Positions 30,453-40,284 of a stretch of DNA of 64,000 nt are shown here, piece by piece; positions within the stretch are counted from its first letter, which is position 1; each line of letters opens with the position of its first letter. Source of the stretch: Polyangia bacterium (lineage in GTDB: Bacteria > Myxococcota_A > Polyangia > Nannocystales > Nannocystaceae). The DNA is taken from positions 62,001 through 126,000 of the forward strand of contig JAUIKS010000019.1 in the NCBI GenBank assembly GCA_030430565.1, written 5' to 3'. The notes under the pieces are model-generated. The model did not search any database. It was given only the letters and a program-made list of their open reading frames with translations, and was not told the origin of the DNA. Position numbers and translations under genes: made by a program.

Positions 30453-32681
30453 ATGCCAGCTCGAGCTCGACCGCTTCGCCCCGCCCTCCTCGCCCTCGCC
30501 CTCGCGGCCCCCGCGCTCGCGCCCTCGCGCGTGAACGCGGCGCCCACCGCCGCCGCCGCCGTCGAGGCCCGCGCCCGCGCCCACGTCGCGGCCGTCCACG
30601 CGCTGCCATCAAACCTGACCCTCGTGACACGTCGCGTATACCCCTGGGCCGCCGGGACGCACGTGCGCCTCCAGCAGCGCCTGGCCGGCGTGCCCGTCGA
30701 GGGTCGCGATCTCGTCGTCTCGCTCGACCGCCGCGCTCGCCCGACGCGGCTGCGCGGGACGCCGCTCGCCGAGACCGCGCTCGCGCTCCAGCCGTCGCTC
30801 GCGCCCGCGGTCGCGGCCGCGCGCGCCGAGGAGCTGATCGACGCGATGTTCGGCCCGCCGCGCGCCCCGGCCCCCTGGCCCCCGCGACATGAACTCCGGG
30901 TCTGGGTCGACGCGCGGGGCGACGCCCACCTCGCGTGGGCGATCGAGCTCGCGCGCCGAGGCCCAGGCCGCGCCGAGCGCCCGCGCTTTCAGACCTACCG
31001 CGTGCTGGTCGACGCCCACGACGGCGCGCCCCTGCACGCGCGCCCCAGCTCGTTTAACGCCCAGGCCAACGTCTACCCGCAGAGCCCGGCCAACTCCGAG
31101 CTCGAGGAGGTCACGCTCGCGCGCCTCCTCAGCGACGAGGCGCTCGACGGCGAGTACGCGACCGTCCGCTCCTGCACGACCTGGGAGCAGGGCGGCGGCG
31201 GCCTCGGCGGCCTCGGCGAGTGCGCGGAGGTCGGCCCGCTCGCGACGCCGGATCAGAACGGCGACTACTTCTTCGAGCCCGACCCGACCTCGTCCCAGGA
31301 CCCGCTCGCCGAGGTCCAGATGTACCACCACCTCGACCTCGTCGCGCACTACTTCGACGAGACCTTCGGCTTCGCCCACGGCGCAGCCATGGAGGGCATC
31401 GTCAACTTCGAGCTCGACAACGCGTTCTACGGCGACGCCGACGGCGACGGTCAGCCCGAGGTCGCCTTCGGCCAGGGCGCGCTCGTCGACTTCGCCTACG
31501 ACGCCGACGTCATCTACCACGAGTACGTGCACTCGGTGTTCGACGGCCTCACCGACCTGGGCTTCTTCGGCGCCGACGAGTACGGCATCCACTTCGCCGC
31601 CGGCGGCCTCAACGAGGGCACCGCCGACCTGTTCGCGCTCGCGATCACCCTCGACCCCAAGCTCGGCGAGTACGCGGGTCTGGGCTTCGAGCTCGACGCG
31701 ATCCGCGACCTCGAGGCCGACCGCCGCTGCCCCCACGACCTCCACGGCGAGGTCCACAAAGACGGCGAGATCTGGGGCGCGGCCGGCTGGAACATGATCG
31801 AAGACCCCGCCGTCGGCCCCGACGTCACCGCGCAGCTGATCTACGGCGCCGTCGCGGGATGGGGAGCTGAAATCGGCTGGGACAGCGCCGGTGAGTCGCT
31901 GCTCACCACCGCCGCCGACATGCTCACCGCCGAGGTGATCACGCAGGCCCAGCACGACGCCATCGTCGCCCACGTCGAGGCCTCCGGCATGCCGGGCTGC
32001 GAGCGCGTCATCCCGCTCGACGACGGTCTCTCGCGCACGCTCTACCTGATGCACATAGGCTTCCTGCCCGACATCGACGGCCTGCCCGCGACCGCGCAGC
32101 TCAGCCTGCAGGCGCCCGAGGACGCGAGCGCGCTGCGCTTCACGGTCGAGGGCCTCGAGGGCGACGAGGGCGTCGGCTACACGATCTACGTCCGCGAGGG
32201 CGCGCACGTCCGCCACGAGGTCGAGGACTTCGGGCTGTTCCAGGTCCCGACCCCGGTCGACTACGACCTCGCGGTCCCTGGTCAAGGCACGGGCTTCGAG
32301 CTCACGCTCGACGAGAGCTCCGAGCTGGCGCTCACGCCAGGCGCGACCTACTACTTCGCGCTCGCCTCGGCCGACGCTGGCGCGGGTCAAGCCGGCCTCT
32401 TCAACGCCGAGATCACGGTCTCGGCCAGCGTCGAGCTGGCGGGCGAGACAGACTCCGCGACCGCGACCGACGCGAGCACCGGGGGCACCGGGGATGACTC
32501 CGCCGCCGACGCCAGCAGCAGCACCGACGCCGCCGGCAGCGGCGAGGTCGGGACCGACACCAGCACCACGGACGGGGACAGCGGCTGCGGGTGCGCGAGC
32601 GACCCGCGCGGCCGAGATCGCCGCGCCCCCGCGGCCTGGCTCGGCGCGCTCATCCTGCTTGCGCTGCGCCGACGTCGCTAG
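30453..32681 (+). CDS. Secreted zinc metalloprotease (thermolysin/fungalysin-like) with MYXO-CTERM-like tail
   Basis: 742 residues. Start ATG at 30453 gives a signal peptide (PALLALALAAPALAPSRVNA). A propeptide of FTP/PepSY kind follows (VRLQQRLAGVPVEGRDLVVS, then ELRVWVDARGDAHLAWAIEL). The catalytic domain carries HEYVH (HExxH) in VIYHEYVHSVFDGL and the downstream third-ligand region GGLNEGTADLFAL. HKDGEIWGAAGWNM is as in M36-type enzymes. The last part is a beta domain, a Ser/Thr/Asp linker, then CGCASDPRGRDRR, a Leu-rich helix and RRRR, the MYXO-CTERM pattern. Predicted to be anchored at or released from the cell surface and used in extracellular protein degradation. Confidence 0.88.
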   Translation: MPARARPLRPALLALALAAPALAPSRVNAAPTAAAAVEARARAHVAAVHALPSNLTLVTRRVYPWAAGTHVRLQQRLAGVPVEGRDLVVSLDRRARPTRLRGTPLAETALALQPSLAPAVAAARAEELIDAMFGPPRAPAPWPPRHELRVWVDARGDAHLAWAIELARRGPGRAERPRFQTYRVLVDAHDGAPLHARPSSFNAQANVYPQSPANSELEEVTLARLLSDEALDGEYATVRSCTTWEQGGGGLGGLGECAEVGPLATPDQNGDYFFEPDPTSSQDPLAEVQMYHHLDLVAHYFDETFGFAHGAAMEGIVNFELDNAFYGDADGDGQPEVAFGQGALVDFAYDADVIYHEYVHSVFDGLTDLGFFGADEYGIHFAAGGLNEGTADLFALAITLDPKLGEYAGLGFELDAIRDLEADRRCPHDLHGEVHKDGEIWGAAGWNMIEDPAVGPDVTAQLIYGAVAGWGAEIGWDSAGESLLTTAADMLTAEVITQAQHDAIVAHVEASGMPGCERVIPLDDGLSRTLYLMHIGFLPDIDGLPATAQLSLQAPEDASALRFTVEGLEGDEGVGYTIYVREGAHVRHEVEDFGLFQVPTPVDYDLAVPGQGTGFELTLDESSELALTPGATYYFALASADAGAGQAGLFNAEITVSASVELAGETDSATATDASTGGTGDDSAADASSSTDAAGSGEVGTDTSTTDGDSGCGCASDPRGRDRRAPAAWLGALILLALRRRR

Positions 32682-32839
32682 TCGCGTGAGAAAAACCCGC
32701 AGGCTCCGCCCGCCCGTGGGGAAAATTGCGAACGAAGGCGCGCATCTGAACGCTCCCGCGAACGCCGACGATGTGAGCACGGCGACGTCACGCGTCAAAG
32801 GGCTGGAATTTGCCCACGATTCGCAGTAGCTCCCGGGTG

Positions 32840-34222
<1,383 letters not shown>

Positions 34223-34233
34223 CCCGACGGCGC

Positions 34234-35310
34234 CTACGCGCGCTGCAGCTGCAGGTGCAGCGCGAGGCGCTCGAGCAGGCGGTCGATCTGCGCGTCGGTG
34301 CCCACCGAGATCCGCAGGCAGTCGTCGACGCGCGGGCGGTCGAAGTAGCGGACCAGGATCTCGTCGGCGCGCAGCGCCTCCCACAGACCGCGCGCGCGCG
34401 CGCGTGAACCTGTCCGAACGAACACGAAGTTGGTCTGCGAGGGGAATGGCTCGAGGCCGAGCTCGCGCAGCGCGCTGATCAAGCGCGCGCGCGTGGCCTT
34501 GATCTTCGTCAGCGAGTCGGTCAGCGCGGCCTGGTCGCGCAGCGCCGCCGTCGCGGTCACCTGGGCCGCGACGTCGAGGTTGTAGGAGTCCTTGACCGCC
34601 ATCAGCGCCTCGATCAACGCCGGGTGCGCGAAGCCCAGGCCCACGCGCATGCCCGCGAGGCCGTAGGACTTCGAGAGCGTGCGCATGACGATCACGTTGT
34701 CGCGCCGCCGCGGCAGCTCGCGCACGTAGCTGTAATCGGCGAAGTCGGCGTAGGCCTCGTCGATCGCGACCAGCCCCTGGAAGCGGTCGAGCACGGCCTC
34801 CACCAAGGCTGGCTCCGCGGGCAGGCCCGTGGGCGCGTTGGGGTGGCAGAGGAACATCAGCTGACCCGGCGCGTCGGCGATCGCCTCGTCAACGCGAAAG
34901 TCGGGGCGCAGCGGCACGCGCTCGATCGTCGCGCCGTGGATCGCGATCAAGGTCTCGTACAGCGAGTAGGTCACGTCCGGCAGCACCACCTTCGCGCCCG
35001 GCTCGACGAAGGCGGTCAGCACGAGCCGCAGGAGCTCGTCGCTGCCGTTGGTCGCGATGACGTGCTCGGGCCCGCAGCCGTGCAGCGCCGCCGCCGTCTC
35101 GCGCAGCTCGAGCGCCACGGGGTCGGGGTAGCGACGCAGTCGATCGCCCGGCAGCTCCCGCAGCGCCTGCAGCACGCTCGCGGGCGGCGGGTACGGGTTC
35201 TCGTTGGTGTTGAGCTTGATCAGCGAGCGGCTCTTGGGCTGCTCGCCGGGCGTGTAGGGCTGGAGCTCGCGCAGCGAGGGGCGAACGAACGTGCGGGGGC
35301 GGTCGCGCAT
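34234..35310 (-). CDS. hisC: Histidinol-phosphate aminotransferase
   Basis: 358 residues from the ATG at 35310; longer upstream reading frame has no homology. Class I/II aminotransferase with IKLNTNENPYPPPASV at the N-terminus, LRRYPDP, TNGSDELLRLVL, CHPNAPTG, IDEAYADF and the PLP Lys in RTLSKSYGLAGMRVG. The C-terminal Arg region RPRVDDCLRISVGT completes the HisC profile. It acts in histidine synthesis, though paralogues can serve other aromatic or phosphonate substrates. Not next to other his genes. It is divergent from a tetR gene whose operators lie 55-96 bp upstream of this start, so it may be regulated by it. Confidence 0.88.
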   Translation of the reverse strand: MRDRPRTFVRPSLRELQPYTPGEQPKSRSLIKLNTNENPYPPPASVLQALRELPGDRLRRYPDPVALELRETAAALHGCGPEHVIATNGSDELLRLVLTAFVEPGAKVVLPDVTYSLYETLIAIHGATIERVPLRPDFRVDEAIADAPGQLMFLCHPNAPTGLPAEPALVEAVLDRFQGLVAIDEAYADFADYSYVRELPRRRDNVIVMRTLSKSYGLAGMRVGLGFAHPALIEALMAVKDSYNLDVAAQVTATAALRDQAALTDSLTKIKATRARLISALRELGLEPFPSQTNFVFVRTGSRARARGLWEALRADEILVRYFDRPRVDDCLRISVGTDAQIDRLLERLALHLQLQRA

Positions 35311-35364
35311 GCGCGCGCAGCCTACCAGCACATCCAGCCGATTTCGCGCGCCGCAAATTAATAC

Positions 35365-35419
35365 TTGACCGATCGGTCCAGGCTGATATGTTGACCATAT
35401 GGTCCAAAACCAGTATGAA
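35365..35419 (+). promoter_or_regulatory. Two TetR operators and tetR promoter
   Basis: Two near-identical 16-bp sites: TTGACCGATCGGTCCA at 35365-35380 and TTGACCATATGGTCCA at 35391-35406. Each has the palindromic core GACCNNNNGGTC. The second overlaps a promoter, TTGACC (35391-35396), 17 bp, TATGAA (35414-35419), which would start about 20 bp before the tetR ATG. Occupancy would block transcription of tetR and perhaps of the divergent hisC. Confidence 0.8.
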
Positions 35420-35446
35420 CTAGTGCGCCCGCGAGTCGTACCGCTC

Positions 35447-36025
35447 ATGCCACGCGTCAAGGAATTCGACCCGGAGGTCGCGCGGGAGCGCGCGATGTCC
35501 CTGTTCTGGGAGCGCGGCTACGAGGCCGCCTCTCTCCGCGACCTGCTCGCGGCCATGAAGATCAGCCGGCAGAGCCTGTACAACACCTTCGGCGACAAGC
35601 GGCGCCTCTACCTCTCCGTCCTCGATCTCTACGCCGAGCAGGTCGGCACGCTGATCGACGCCCACATCGGCAGCGACCGGGCCTCGGTCAACGAGCTGCA
35701 CGGCTTCATGCAGTACTACTGGTCGGAGATCATCGACGATCGCGGCGCCTGCATGATGGCGATCGCGGCGCTCGAGCTGGGCATGCGCGACGAGGACGTG
35801 CGCTCCAAGGTCCACGACTACCTGTTCGGCATCGAGACCGCCTTCGTCCGCGTGCTCCGCAACGCGAAGAAGCGCGGCGAGCTGCGCGACGACGCCGCCC
35901 CGATCCCGCTCGCGCGCTACCTGACCAACAGCCTCATGGGCCTGAGCGTGCTCGGGCGCGGCGCTCGCCCCTCGCGCCCGGCGATTCGGCAGCTCATCAC
36001 GACCACCCTGTCGATCCTCGACTGA
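35447..36025 (+). CDS. TetR-family transcriptional regulator
   Basis: 192 residues from the ATG at 35447; the frame is open upstream but runs through the promoter. The N-terminal HTH is visible (RAMSLFWERGYEAASLRDLL, then AAMKISRQSLYNTFGDKRRL YL-type), of the AcrR/YcdC kind. The C-terminal ligand domain includes RGACMMAIAALELG, which is common in regulators of redox-active or quinone-like ligand responses. Two operators in its promoter region imply autoregulation. A third copy lies 23 bp after its stop, upstream of the MglA-like gene, so that gene may belong to the regulon. Confidence 0.9.
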   Translation: MPRVKEFDPEVARERAMSLFWERGYEAASLRDLLAAMKISRQSLYNTFGDKRRLYLSVLDLYAEQVGTLIDAHIGSDRASVNELHGFMQYYWSEIIDDRGACMMAIAALELGMRDEDVRSKVHDYLFGIETAFVRVLRNAKKRGELRDDAAPIPLARYLTNSLMGLSVLGRGARPSRPAIRQLITTTLSILD

Positions 36026-36041
36026 GTTATTTTTATTTACA

Positions 36042-36069
36042 CCGAAAAAGACCGATTGGTCCAATTCGG
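36042..36069 (+). promoter_or_regulatory. Third TetR operator, upstream of the MglA-like gene
   Basis: AGACCGATTGGTCCA (within 36049-36063) repeats the operator core GACCNNNNGGTC and the GGTCCA half seen upstream of tetR. It is nested in a wider inverted repeat with arms CCGAA (36042-36046) and TTCGG (36065-36069). Position suggests control of the gene at 36180. Confidence 0.65.
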
Positions 36070-36179
36070 TAAAATACCGTTCAAAACTTCACAGCCAACC
36101 ATCAGCTCCGCCGGTTTGACGACCCTGCGCGCCCGCCCGCGTCAGGCCGTCGGCGCGGCGGGTACGGAGAGAGTCCATC

Positions 36180-36803
36180 ATGTTCCTCAACTACGCGACG
36201 CGCGAGCTCAACCTCAAGATCGTCTACTACGGCCCTGGCCTGGCTGGAAAGACATCCAACGTCAAGTACATCCACCGGCGCCTGGCCAAGCCGACCAAGC
36301 TCATCACGCTCGAGACCGAGTCCGAGCGGACCCTGTTCTTCGACTTCCTCCCGGTCGACGCGGGCACGATCAACGGCTTCTCGATCCGCCTGCGTCTGTA
36401 CACGGTCCCCGGGCAGATCTTCTACATGTCGACGCGCCGCCTGGTGATGCGCGCCGCCGACGGCATCGTGTTCGTCGCCGACTCGCAGGAGCCGGCCATG
36501 GACCGCAACCTCGAGAGCCTCGAGAACCTCGAGGAGGACATGGAGTCCTACGGCTACGATCTCGAGACCCACCCGCGCGTGATCCAGTACAACAAGCGCG
36601 ACGCCCCGACCGCGCTCGGGCTCACGGTCATGCGCGACCTCCTCAACAAGCGCGGCCTGCCCGAGCACCCGGCGGTCGCGCTGATCGGCGAGGGCGTGTT
36701 CACGACGCTCAAGGACATCACGCGGATCGTCCTGGCCGACGTGCGCAGGCAGATGCGGGCGGGCAGCGCCCCGCGACCGCCGGCGCGGCCCCGCGCGAGC
36801 TGA
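36180..36803 (+). CDS. MglA-family small Ras-like GTPase
   Basis: 207 residues; GGAGAG lies just upstream of the ATG. P-loop GPGLAGKTS at 18-26, the TVPGQ variant of the G3 motif at 75-79 (usual DxxG replaced, as in MglA), the MglA hallmark DGIVFVADSQ, and G4 NKRD at 138-141. MglA GTPases set front-rear polarity in myxobacterial motility with the GAP MglB. The C-terminus has a basic Pro/Arg tail not found in MglA proper, so this may be a paralogue. A roadblock-type gene follows 90 bp downstream and a TetR operator lies 110 bp upstream. Confidence 0.9.
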   Translation: MFLNYATRELNLKIVYYGPGLAGKTSNVKYIHRRLAKPTKLITLETESERTLFFDFLPVDAGTINGFSIRLRLYTVPGQIFYMSTRRLVMRAADGIVFVADSQEPAMDRNLESLENLEEDMESYGYDLETHPRVIQYNKRDAPTALGLTVMRDLLNKRGLPEHPAVALIGEGVFTTLKDITRIVLADVRRQMRAGSAPRPPARPRAS

Positions 36804-36892
36804 GGCGGCGCGCTGTCCCTCGAGACAGCGCGTTGCCTCGGCCCACGCCGGACGACGCCACGATCCGCCGCCCGAGAGAGTAAGCTCCCCGT

Positions 36893-37354
36893 ATGGACGC
36901 CGCGCTCAAAGGCCAGCTCCAGCGCTGGGCCGAGACGCTGCACCGCGACGCGCGAGCGTCCGCGGTCCGGATCTACGGCCGAGGTCTGCGCCTGCTCGCG
37001 GCGGTGGGCGAGGATCCGGATCCCGAGCCGGGTCCCGAGACGATGTCCGCGGCGGTGCGGGTCGCGGCGGTCGGGGGAATCGCCCGCCTCCCCCCCGAGA
37101 ACCCGGAGAATTTTGTCGGCCGCTACGGCGCCAAGAACCACCGGCTGCACGCCCGGTGGATCGCCCGGCGCGTCGTCGCGTTCGTCACCTTCGACACGCG
37201 GCGCACGACGGCGGGCCTCGTGCGGCTCCGGCTCAAGCAGCAGGCGCCCGCGCTGGTCGCGATCGTCGAGGCGCGCCCGCTGTCATTCCGCGAGCTGCCA
37301 GAGGAAGAGCTCGAGCGTCTGCTCAGCCCCTACGGCCACCTCGATATGTGGTGA
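36893..37354 (+). CDS. Roadblock/LC7-like protein, possible partner of the MglA-like GTPase
   Basis: 153 residues, no signal. The C-terminal part VVAFVTFDTRRTTAGLVRLR followed by LKQQAPALVAIVE resembles the last strand and helix of MglB/roadblock domains (usual form: VVLFDxxSSLGLVRLRVKxA). The N-terminal helix LQRWAETLHRDARASAVRIY also fits. The identification rests on this pattern and on the neighbouring MglA-like gene. Roadblock proteins act as GAPs or scaffolds for such GTPases. Order is GTPase first, the reverse of the mglBA operon. Confidence 0.6.
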   Translation: MDAALKGQLQRWAETLHRDARASAVRIYGRGLRLLAAVGEDPDPEPGPETMSAAVRVAAVGGIARLPPENPENFVGRYGAKNHRLHARWIARRVVAFVTFDTRRTTAGLVRLRLKQQAPALVAIVEARPLSFRELPEEELERLLSPYGHLDMW

Positions 37355-37359
37355 CGGGG

Positions 37360-38721
37360 TTACCCTGTCGTTCCGGTCAGCTCGATCGTTCGCCACGCGC
37401 CGGTGCGGAAGCGCCACAGCAGCGTCACCCCCAGCGCGCCGATGTAGGCGACGATGCACAGGATCGCGGCGACGTAGCCGCCCTCGAGCCACAGCACGAA
37501 CACGACCGAGGACGGCACGAACAGGATCCACGCGATCACGATCCGGGCCCACAGCGCCCAGGCCGTGTCGCCGGCCGCGCGCAGCGCCTCTCCGACCGAG
37601 ATCGCCACCGCGTCGAACAGCTGCCACGCGGCGCTCAGCGGCAGCAGCACCACGCCGATCTCGAGGAAGCGCGCGGCCGCGCCGGTCGGCGGTTCGAACA
37701 TCGCGATCAACGCCCCCGGGATCGCCAGGTACACCAGGCCGACCGAGCCCTGCCACAGCGCGGTCACGGTGACCGTGCGCTGCAGGAGCCGCGGCACCTC
37801 GTCGTGGTCGCCCGCGCCGATCGCCTGCCCCGTCAGGATCGCGCCCGCCGAGCTCACGCCGAAGGCCGGCATGAACGAGACCGAGTTGATCTGGATGACC
37901 ACGTTCATGACCGCGAGCACCAAGGTCCCGAGCTGCGAGACCACGAGGTTGATGAACAGCCAGAACGCCGCGAACTCGAGGAACCAGTTCAGGCCGTTGG
38001 GCACCCCGAAGCGCAGCATCCGGATGAACTCCGCGAGCTTGAGCCCCAGCGGCCCGCCGTCGCGCTCGTAGCCGTAGCGGGCCAAGAACAGCAGGCCGAG
38101 CGCCGCCGCGCCGCCCCAGGTCGCGATCACGCTCGCCCACGCCGCCCCCTCCACGCCGAGCGCTGGCGCGCCGAGGTTGCCGAAGATCAACACCCAGTTG
38201 AGGAGCACGTTCAGCGCCATCTGCAGCAGCGCGGCGCCCATGTGCAGGCGCGTGTTGCCGAGCCCGCCGTACCAATTCCCCAGCGCCTCGGTCGCGACGA
38301 TGCCGGCGAGCGAGAGCAGGCGGATCTCCATGTAGTCCGCCATCAGCGCCTGTACACCTGCCTCAAAGGGAAGGAGTCCGAGCAGGCCGCGGGTCGCCGG
38401 GATCCCGGCGAGCGAGAGCGCGCCCGTGAGCGCCGCGAGGATCAGCCCGTACCAGGCGTAGCGGCGCGCGGCCCCCAGCTGCCCCGCGCCCTTGAGCTGC
38501 GCCGCGAAGCTCTGGACGATGAAGACGATCCCCATGGGTAAGATCGCCAGCGCGAAGGTGTTCATCGCGCCCGTCGTCACGGCCGCGAGCGCGTCCTCGC
38601 CGAGCGGCGCGGTCATGGCCGCGTCGCAGAAGCCGATCACCGCCTGGGCGGAGCGCGCCAGGACCACGGGCCACGCCAGCAGCAGCAGCACGCGAACGCC
38701 GTATTTTGCGGACACGCGCAC
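37360..38721 (-). CDS. MATE-family efflux transporter
   Basis: 453 residues with about 12 hydrophobic helices and the internal two-fold repeat of MATE exporters. The first half has VLLLLAWPVVLARSAQAVIG, FCDAAMTAPLGEDALAAVTT and MGIVFIVQSFAAQLKGAGQL; the second repeats the pattern with NGLNWFLEFAAFWLFINLVV and AFGVSSAGAILTGQAIGAGD. MATE proteins export cationic drugs or metabolites with Na+ or H+. It is convergent with the roadblock-like gene, with 5 bp between stops. The substrate cannot be told from sequence. Confidence 0.9.
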   Translation of the reverse strand: MRVSAKYGVRVLLLLAWPVVLARSAQAVIGFCDAAMTAPLGEDALAAVTTGAMNTFALAILPMGIVFIVQSFAAQLKGAGQLGAARRYAWYGLILAALTGALSLAGIPATRGLLGLLPFEAGVQALMADYMEIRLLSLAGIVATEALGNWYGGLGNTRLHMGAALLQMALNVLLNWVLIFGNLGAPALGVEGAAWASVIATWGGAAALGLLFLARYGYERDGGPLGLKLAEFIRMLRFGVPNGLNWFLEFAAFWLFINLVVSQLGTLVLAVMNVVIQINSVSFMPAFGVSSAGAILTGQAIGAGDHDEVPRLLQRTVTVTALWQGSVGLVYLAIPGALIAMFEPPTGAAARFLEIGVVLLPLSAAWQLFDAVAISVGEALRAAGDTAWALWARIVIAWILFVPSSVVFVLWLEGGYVAAILCIVAYIGALGVTLLWRFRTGAWRTIELTGTTG

Positions 38722-38761
38722 GAGGTAGCACCTCCGCCCCGCGGCGTCGAGCGACGGGCGC

Positions 38762-39574
38762 TCACGGCCACGCGCGACGCGTTCCGGTCGCTCGCCGCCT
38801 CGCCCGCTCTGCTCGCGCGGCGGCCTGCTCGTGCTTGAGCCGGTAGACGACGAGGCCGAGCACGAACAGCACGCCGCCGCCGTAGGGCGCCGGATCGCTC
38901 GCCGCCGCCGCGCCCGTGTAGCTGCCGGGGATCAGCGCGAACCACGGGCGCGCGAGCAGCTGAAAGCTGAACTTCGAGCCACGCGGGACGAGCTCGAGGC
39001 CCGCCTGCCCGACGACTCGGAGCGCGCCGAGCGAGTGCTCAGGCGCGAAGCTCAGCGCGAAGCCGAGGCCCGGACCCATGATCAGCCGGGTCACGCCGCG
39101 CCCGCGCTCGAAGCTGTAGTACACGTCCGCGCCCACGCCGAGGCCGCGCGCGGCGGTCGAGAACACGATCGCGTTGATCAGCGGCACGCTCACGTCGATC
39201 GAGTCGCCGCGCTTCAGGAACGCGCGGAGCTCCAGCGTCGGGGTGTTGACGGCGAGGGAGCTTTCGAACACACCAGGGTCCGTCAGCAGCAGCGTCTGCG
39301 TGCTCGCGCCGACCCCGGCGAAGGTGAGCCCCACCCCCCACGCGCGCCGCGGGAACGGCTCCATCGCGCGCCGCTCGGCCAACAGCGCCTCGCGGGGGCC
39401 GACGTGCACGGCGTCCTTGGGCGCCTCGCCGCCGCCGCCGGCACCGCGGGCGACGTCGCTCGAGCCTCCAGCTTCTGGCCCGCGATCCTCGGGCTGCCCG
39501 ACGGCGAGGCGTACGATCACCGCGACCGACGCCGCGAGCGTGCTCAGAGCGCCCACCCGAACATCACAAACCAC
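38762..39574 (-). CDS. Predicted envelope protein of unknown function
   Basis: 270 residues. The N-terminus is hydrophobic (VGALSTLAASVAVIVRLAVG), then a Gly/Glu-rich linker, then a region of alternating hydrophobic residues (WGVGLTFAGVGASTQTLLLT, ADVYYSFERGRGVTRLIMGP) that looks like an outer-membrane beta-barrel. A C-terminal hydrophobic stretch (GGGVLFVLGLVVYRL) and an Arg-rich tail end it. No named family is recognised. Its start overlaps the end of the next gene upstream by 31 bp, so the two are very likely one operon, with both products in the envelope. Confidence 0.65.
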   Translation of the reverse strand: MVCDVRVGALSTLAASVAVIVRLAVGQPEDRGPEAGGSSDVARGAGGGGEAPKDAVHVGPREALLAERRAMEPFPRRAWGVGLTFAGVGASTQTLLLTDPGVFESSLAVNTPTLELRAFLKRGDSIDVSVPLINAIVFSTAARGLGVGADVYYSFERGRGVTRLIMGPGLGFALSFAPEHSLGALRVVGQAGLELVPRGSKFSFQLLARPWFALIPGSYTGAAAASDPAPYGGGVLFVLGLVVYRLKHEQAAARAERARRRATGTRRAWP

Positions 39575-40227
39575 TGGAAGTGCTGTGTCCAGCGATCCCT
39601 GAACTCGGCCCCCTCGGCGGCGAAGAAGCCGTCGAAGATGAACTCGGCCTCGCTGCCGACGAACAGCCGCTCTGAGACCCAGCCGATCAAGCCCGCGCCG
39701 ACCCCGATCCCGGCGCCCACGTAGGTGCCGTCGGGGCGCGTCGGGTGGTGCTTGCGCAGCTCGACGAGCAGCGAGGGGGTCAAGAGGCCGAAGGCGAACA
39801 GCCGCCCCTGGCGGTAGCCTGGGCGGAACTCGAGCCCGGCGTGGAACCAGTGCTCGATCTCAGCCGTCCCCGTCTCGCCGATCTCGATCCGCGAGATGCG
39901 GTGCGTGAAGCGCCCGCCGATCATGTACGAGTAGCCCCGCGTCCGCATCATCCGCGCGCCGCCGATCGCGACGCCGTAGAGGTACCCGGCTCCGCCGCGG
40001 TCATCGAGCCGCAGGCCCAGGAAGCCCGGCGCGACGCGGATGTAGAGCAGACCAGTCCTTCGGACCAGGCCGAGCGCGCGCGCGCGTTCCTCCTCACGAG
40101 CCTCCTCCCGCTCCTCCTCCTCCTCTCGCGCCTCGGCGGGCCCCTCCTCCACGCCTGGCTCGGCGCCGGTGGAGCCCAGCGAAGACGGATCCGCGGCGAG
40201 CAAGAAGCTGACGAGCAGCGCGCGCAT
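39544..40227 (-). CDS. Predicted outer-membrane beta-barrel protein
   Basis: 227 residues. A signal peptide (RALLVSFLLAADPSS) is followed by a highly charged Glu/Arg stretch (REEEEEREEAREEERARA), then amphipathic strands ending in an aromatic C-terminus (WTQHFQWFVMFGWAL), as expected for a barrel inserted by BamA. Glycine-rich turns such as GAGIGVGAGLIGWV support this. No family is recognised. It overlaps the downstream gene at 38762-39574. Confidence 0.65.
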   Translation of the reverse strand: MRALLVSFLLAADPSSLGSTGAEPGVEEGPAEAREEEEEREEAREEERARALGLVRRTGLLYIRVAPGFLGLRLDDRGGAGYLYGVAIGGARMMRTRGYSYMIGGRFTHRISRIEIGETGTAEIEHWFHAGLEFRPGYRQGRLFAFGLLTPSLLVELRKHHPTRPDGTYVGAGIGVGAGLIGWVSERLFVGSEAEFIFDGFFAAEGAEFRDRWTQHFQWFVMFGWAL

Positions 40228-40284
40228 ACAGCGATCATGCCGCCCGGGGAGCGCGAACGCCAGCGACCGACGCAGCGGGCGGCA

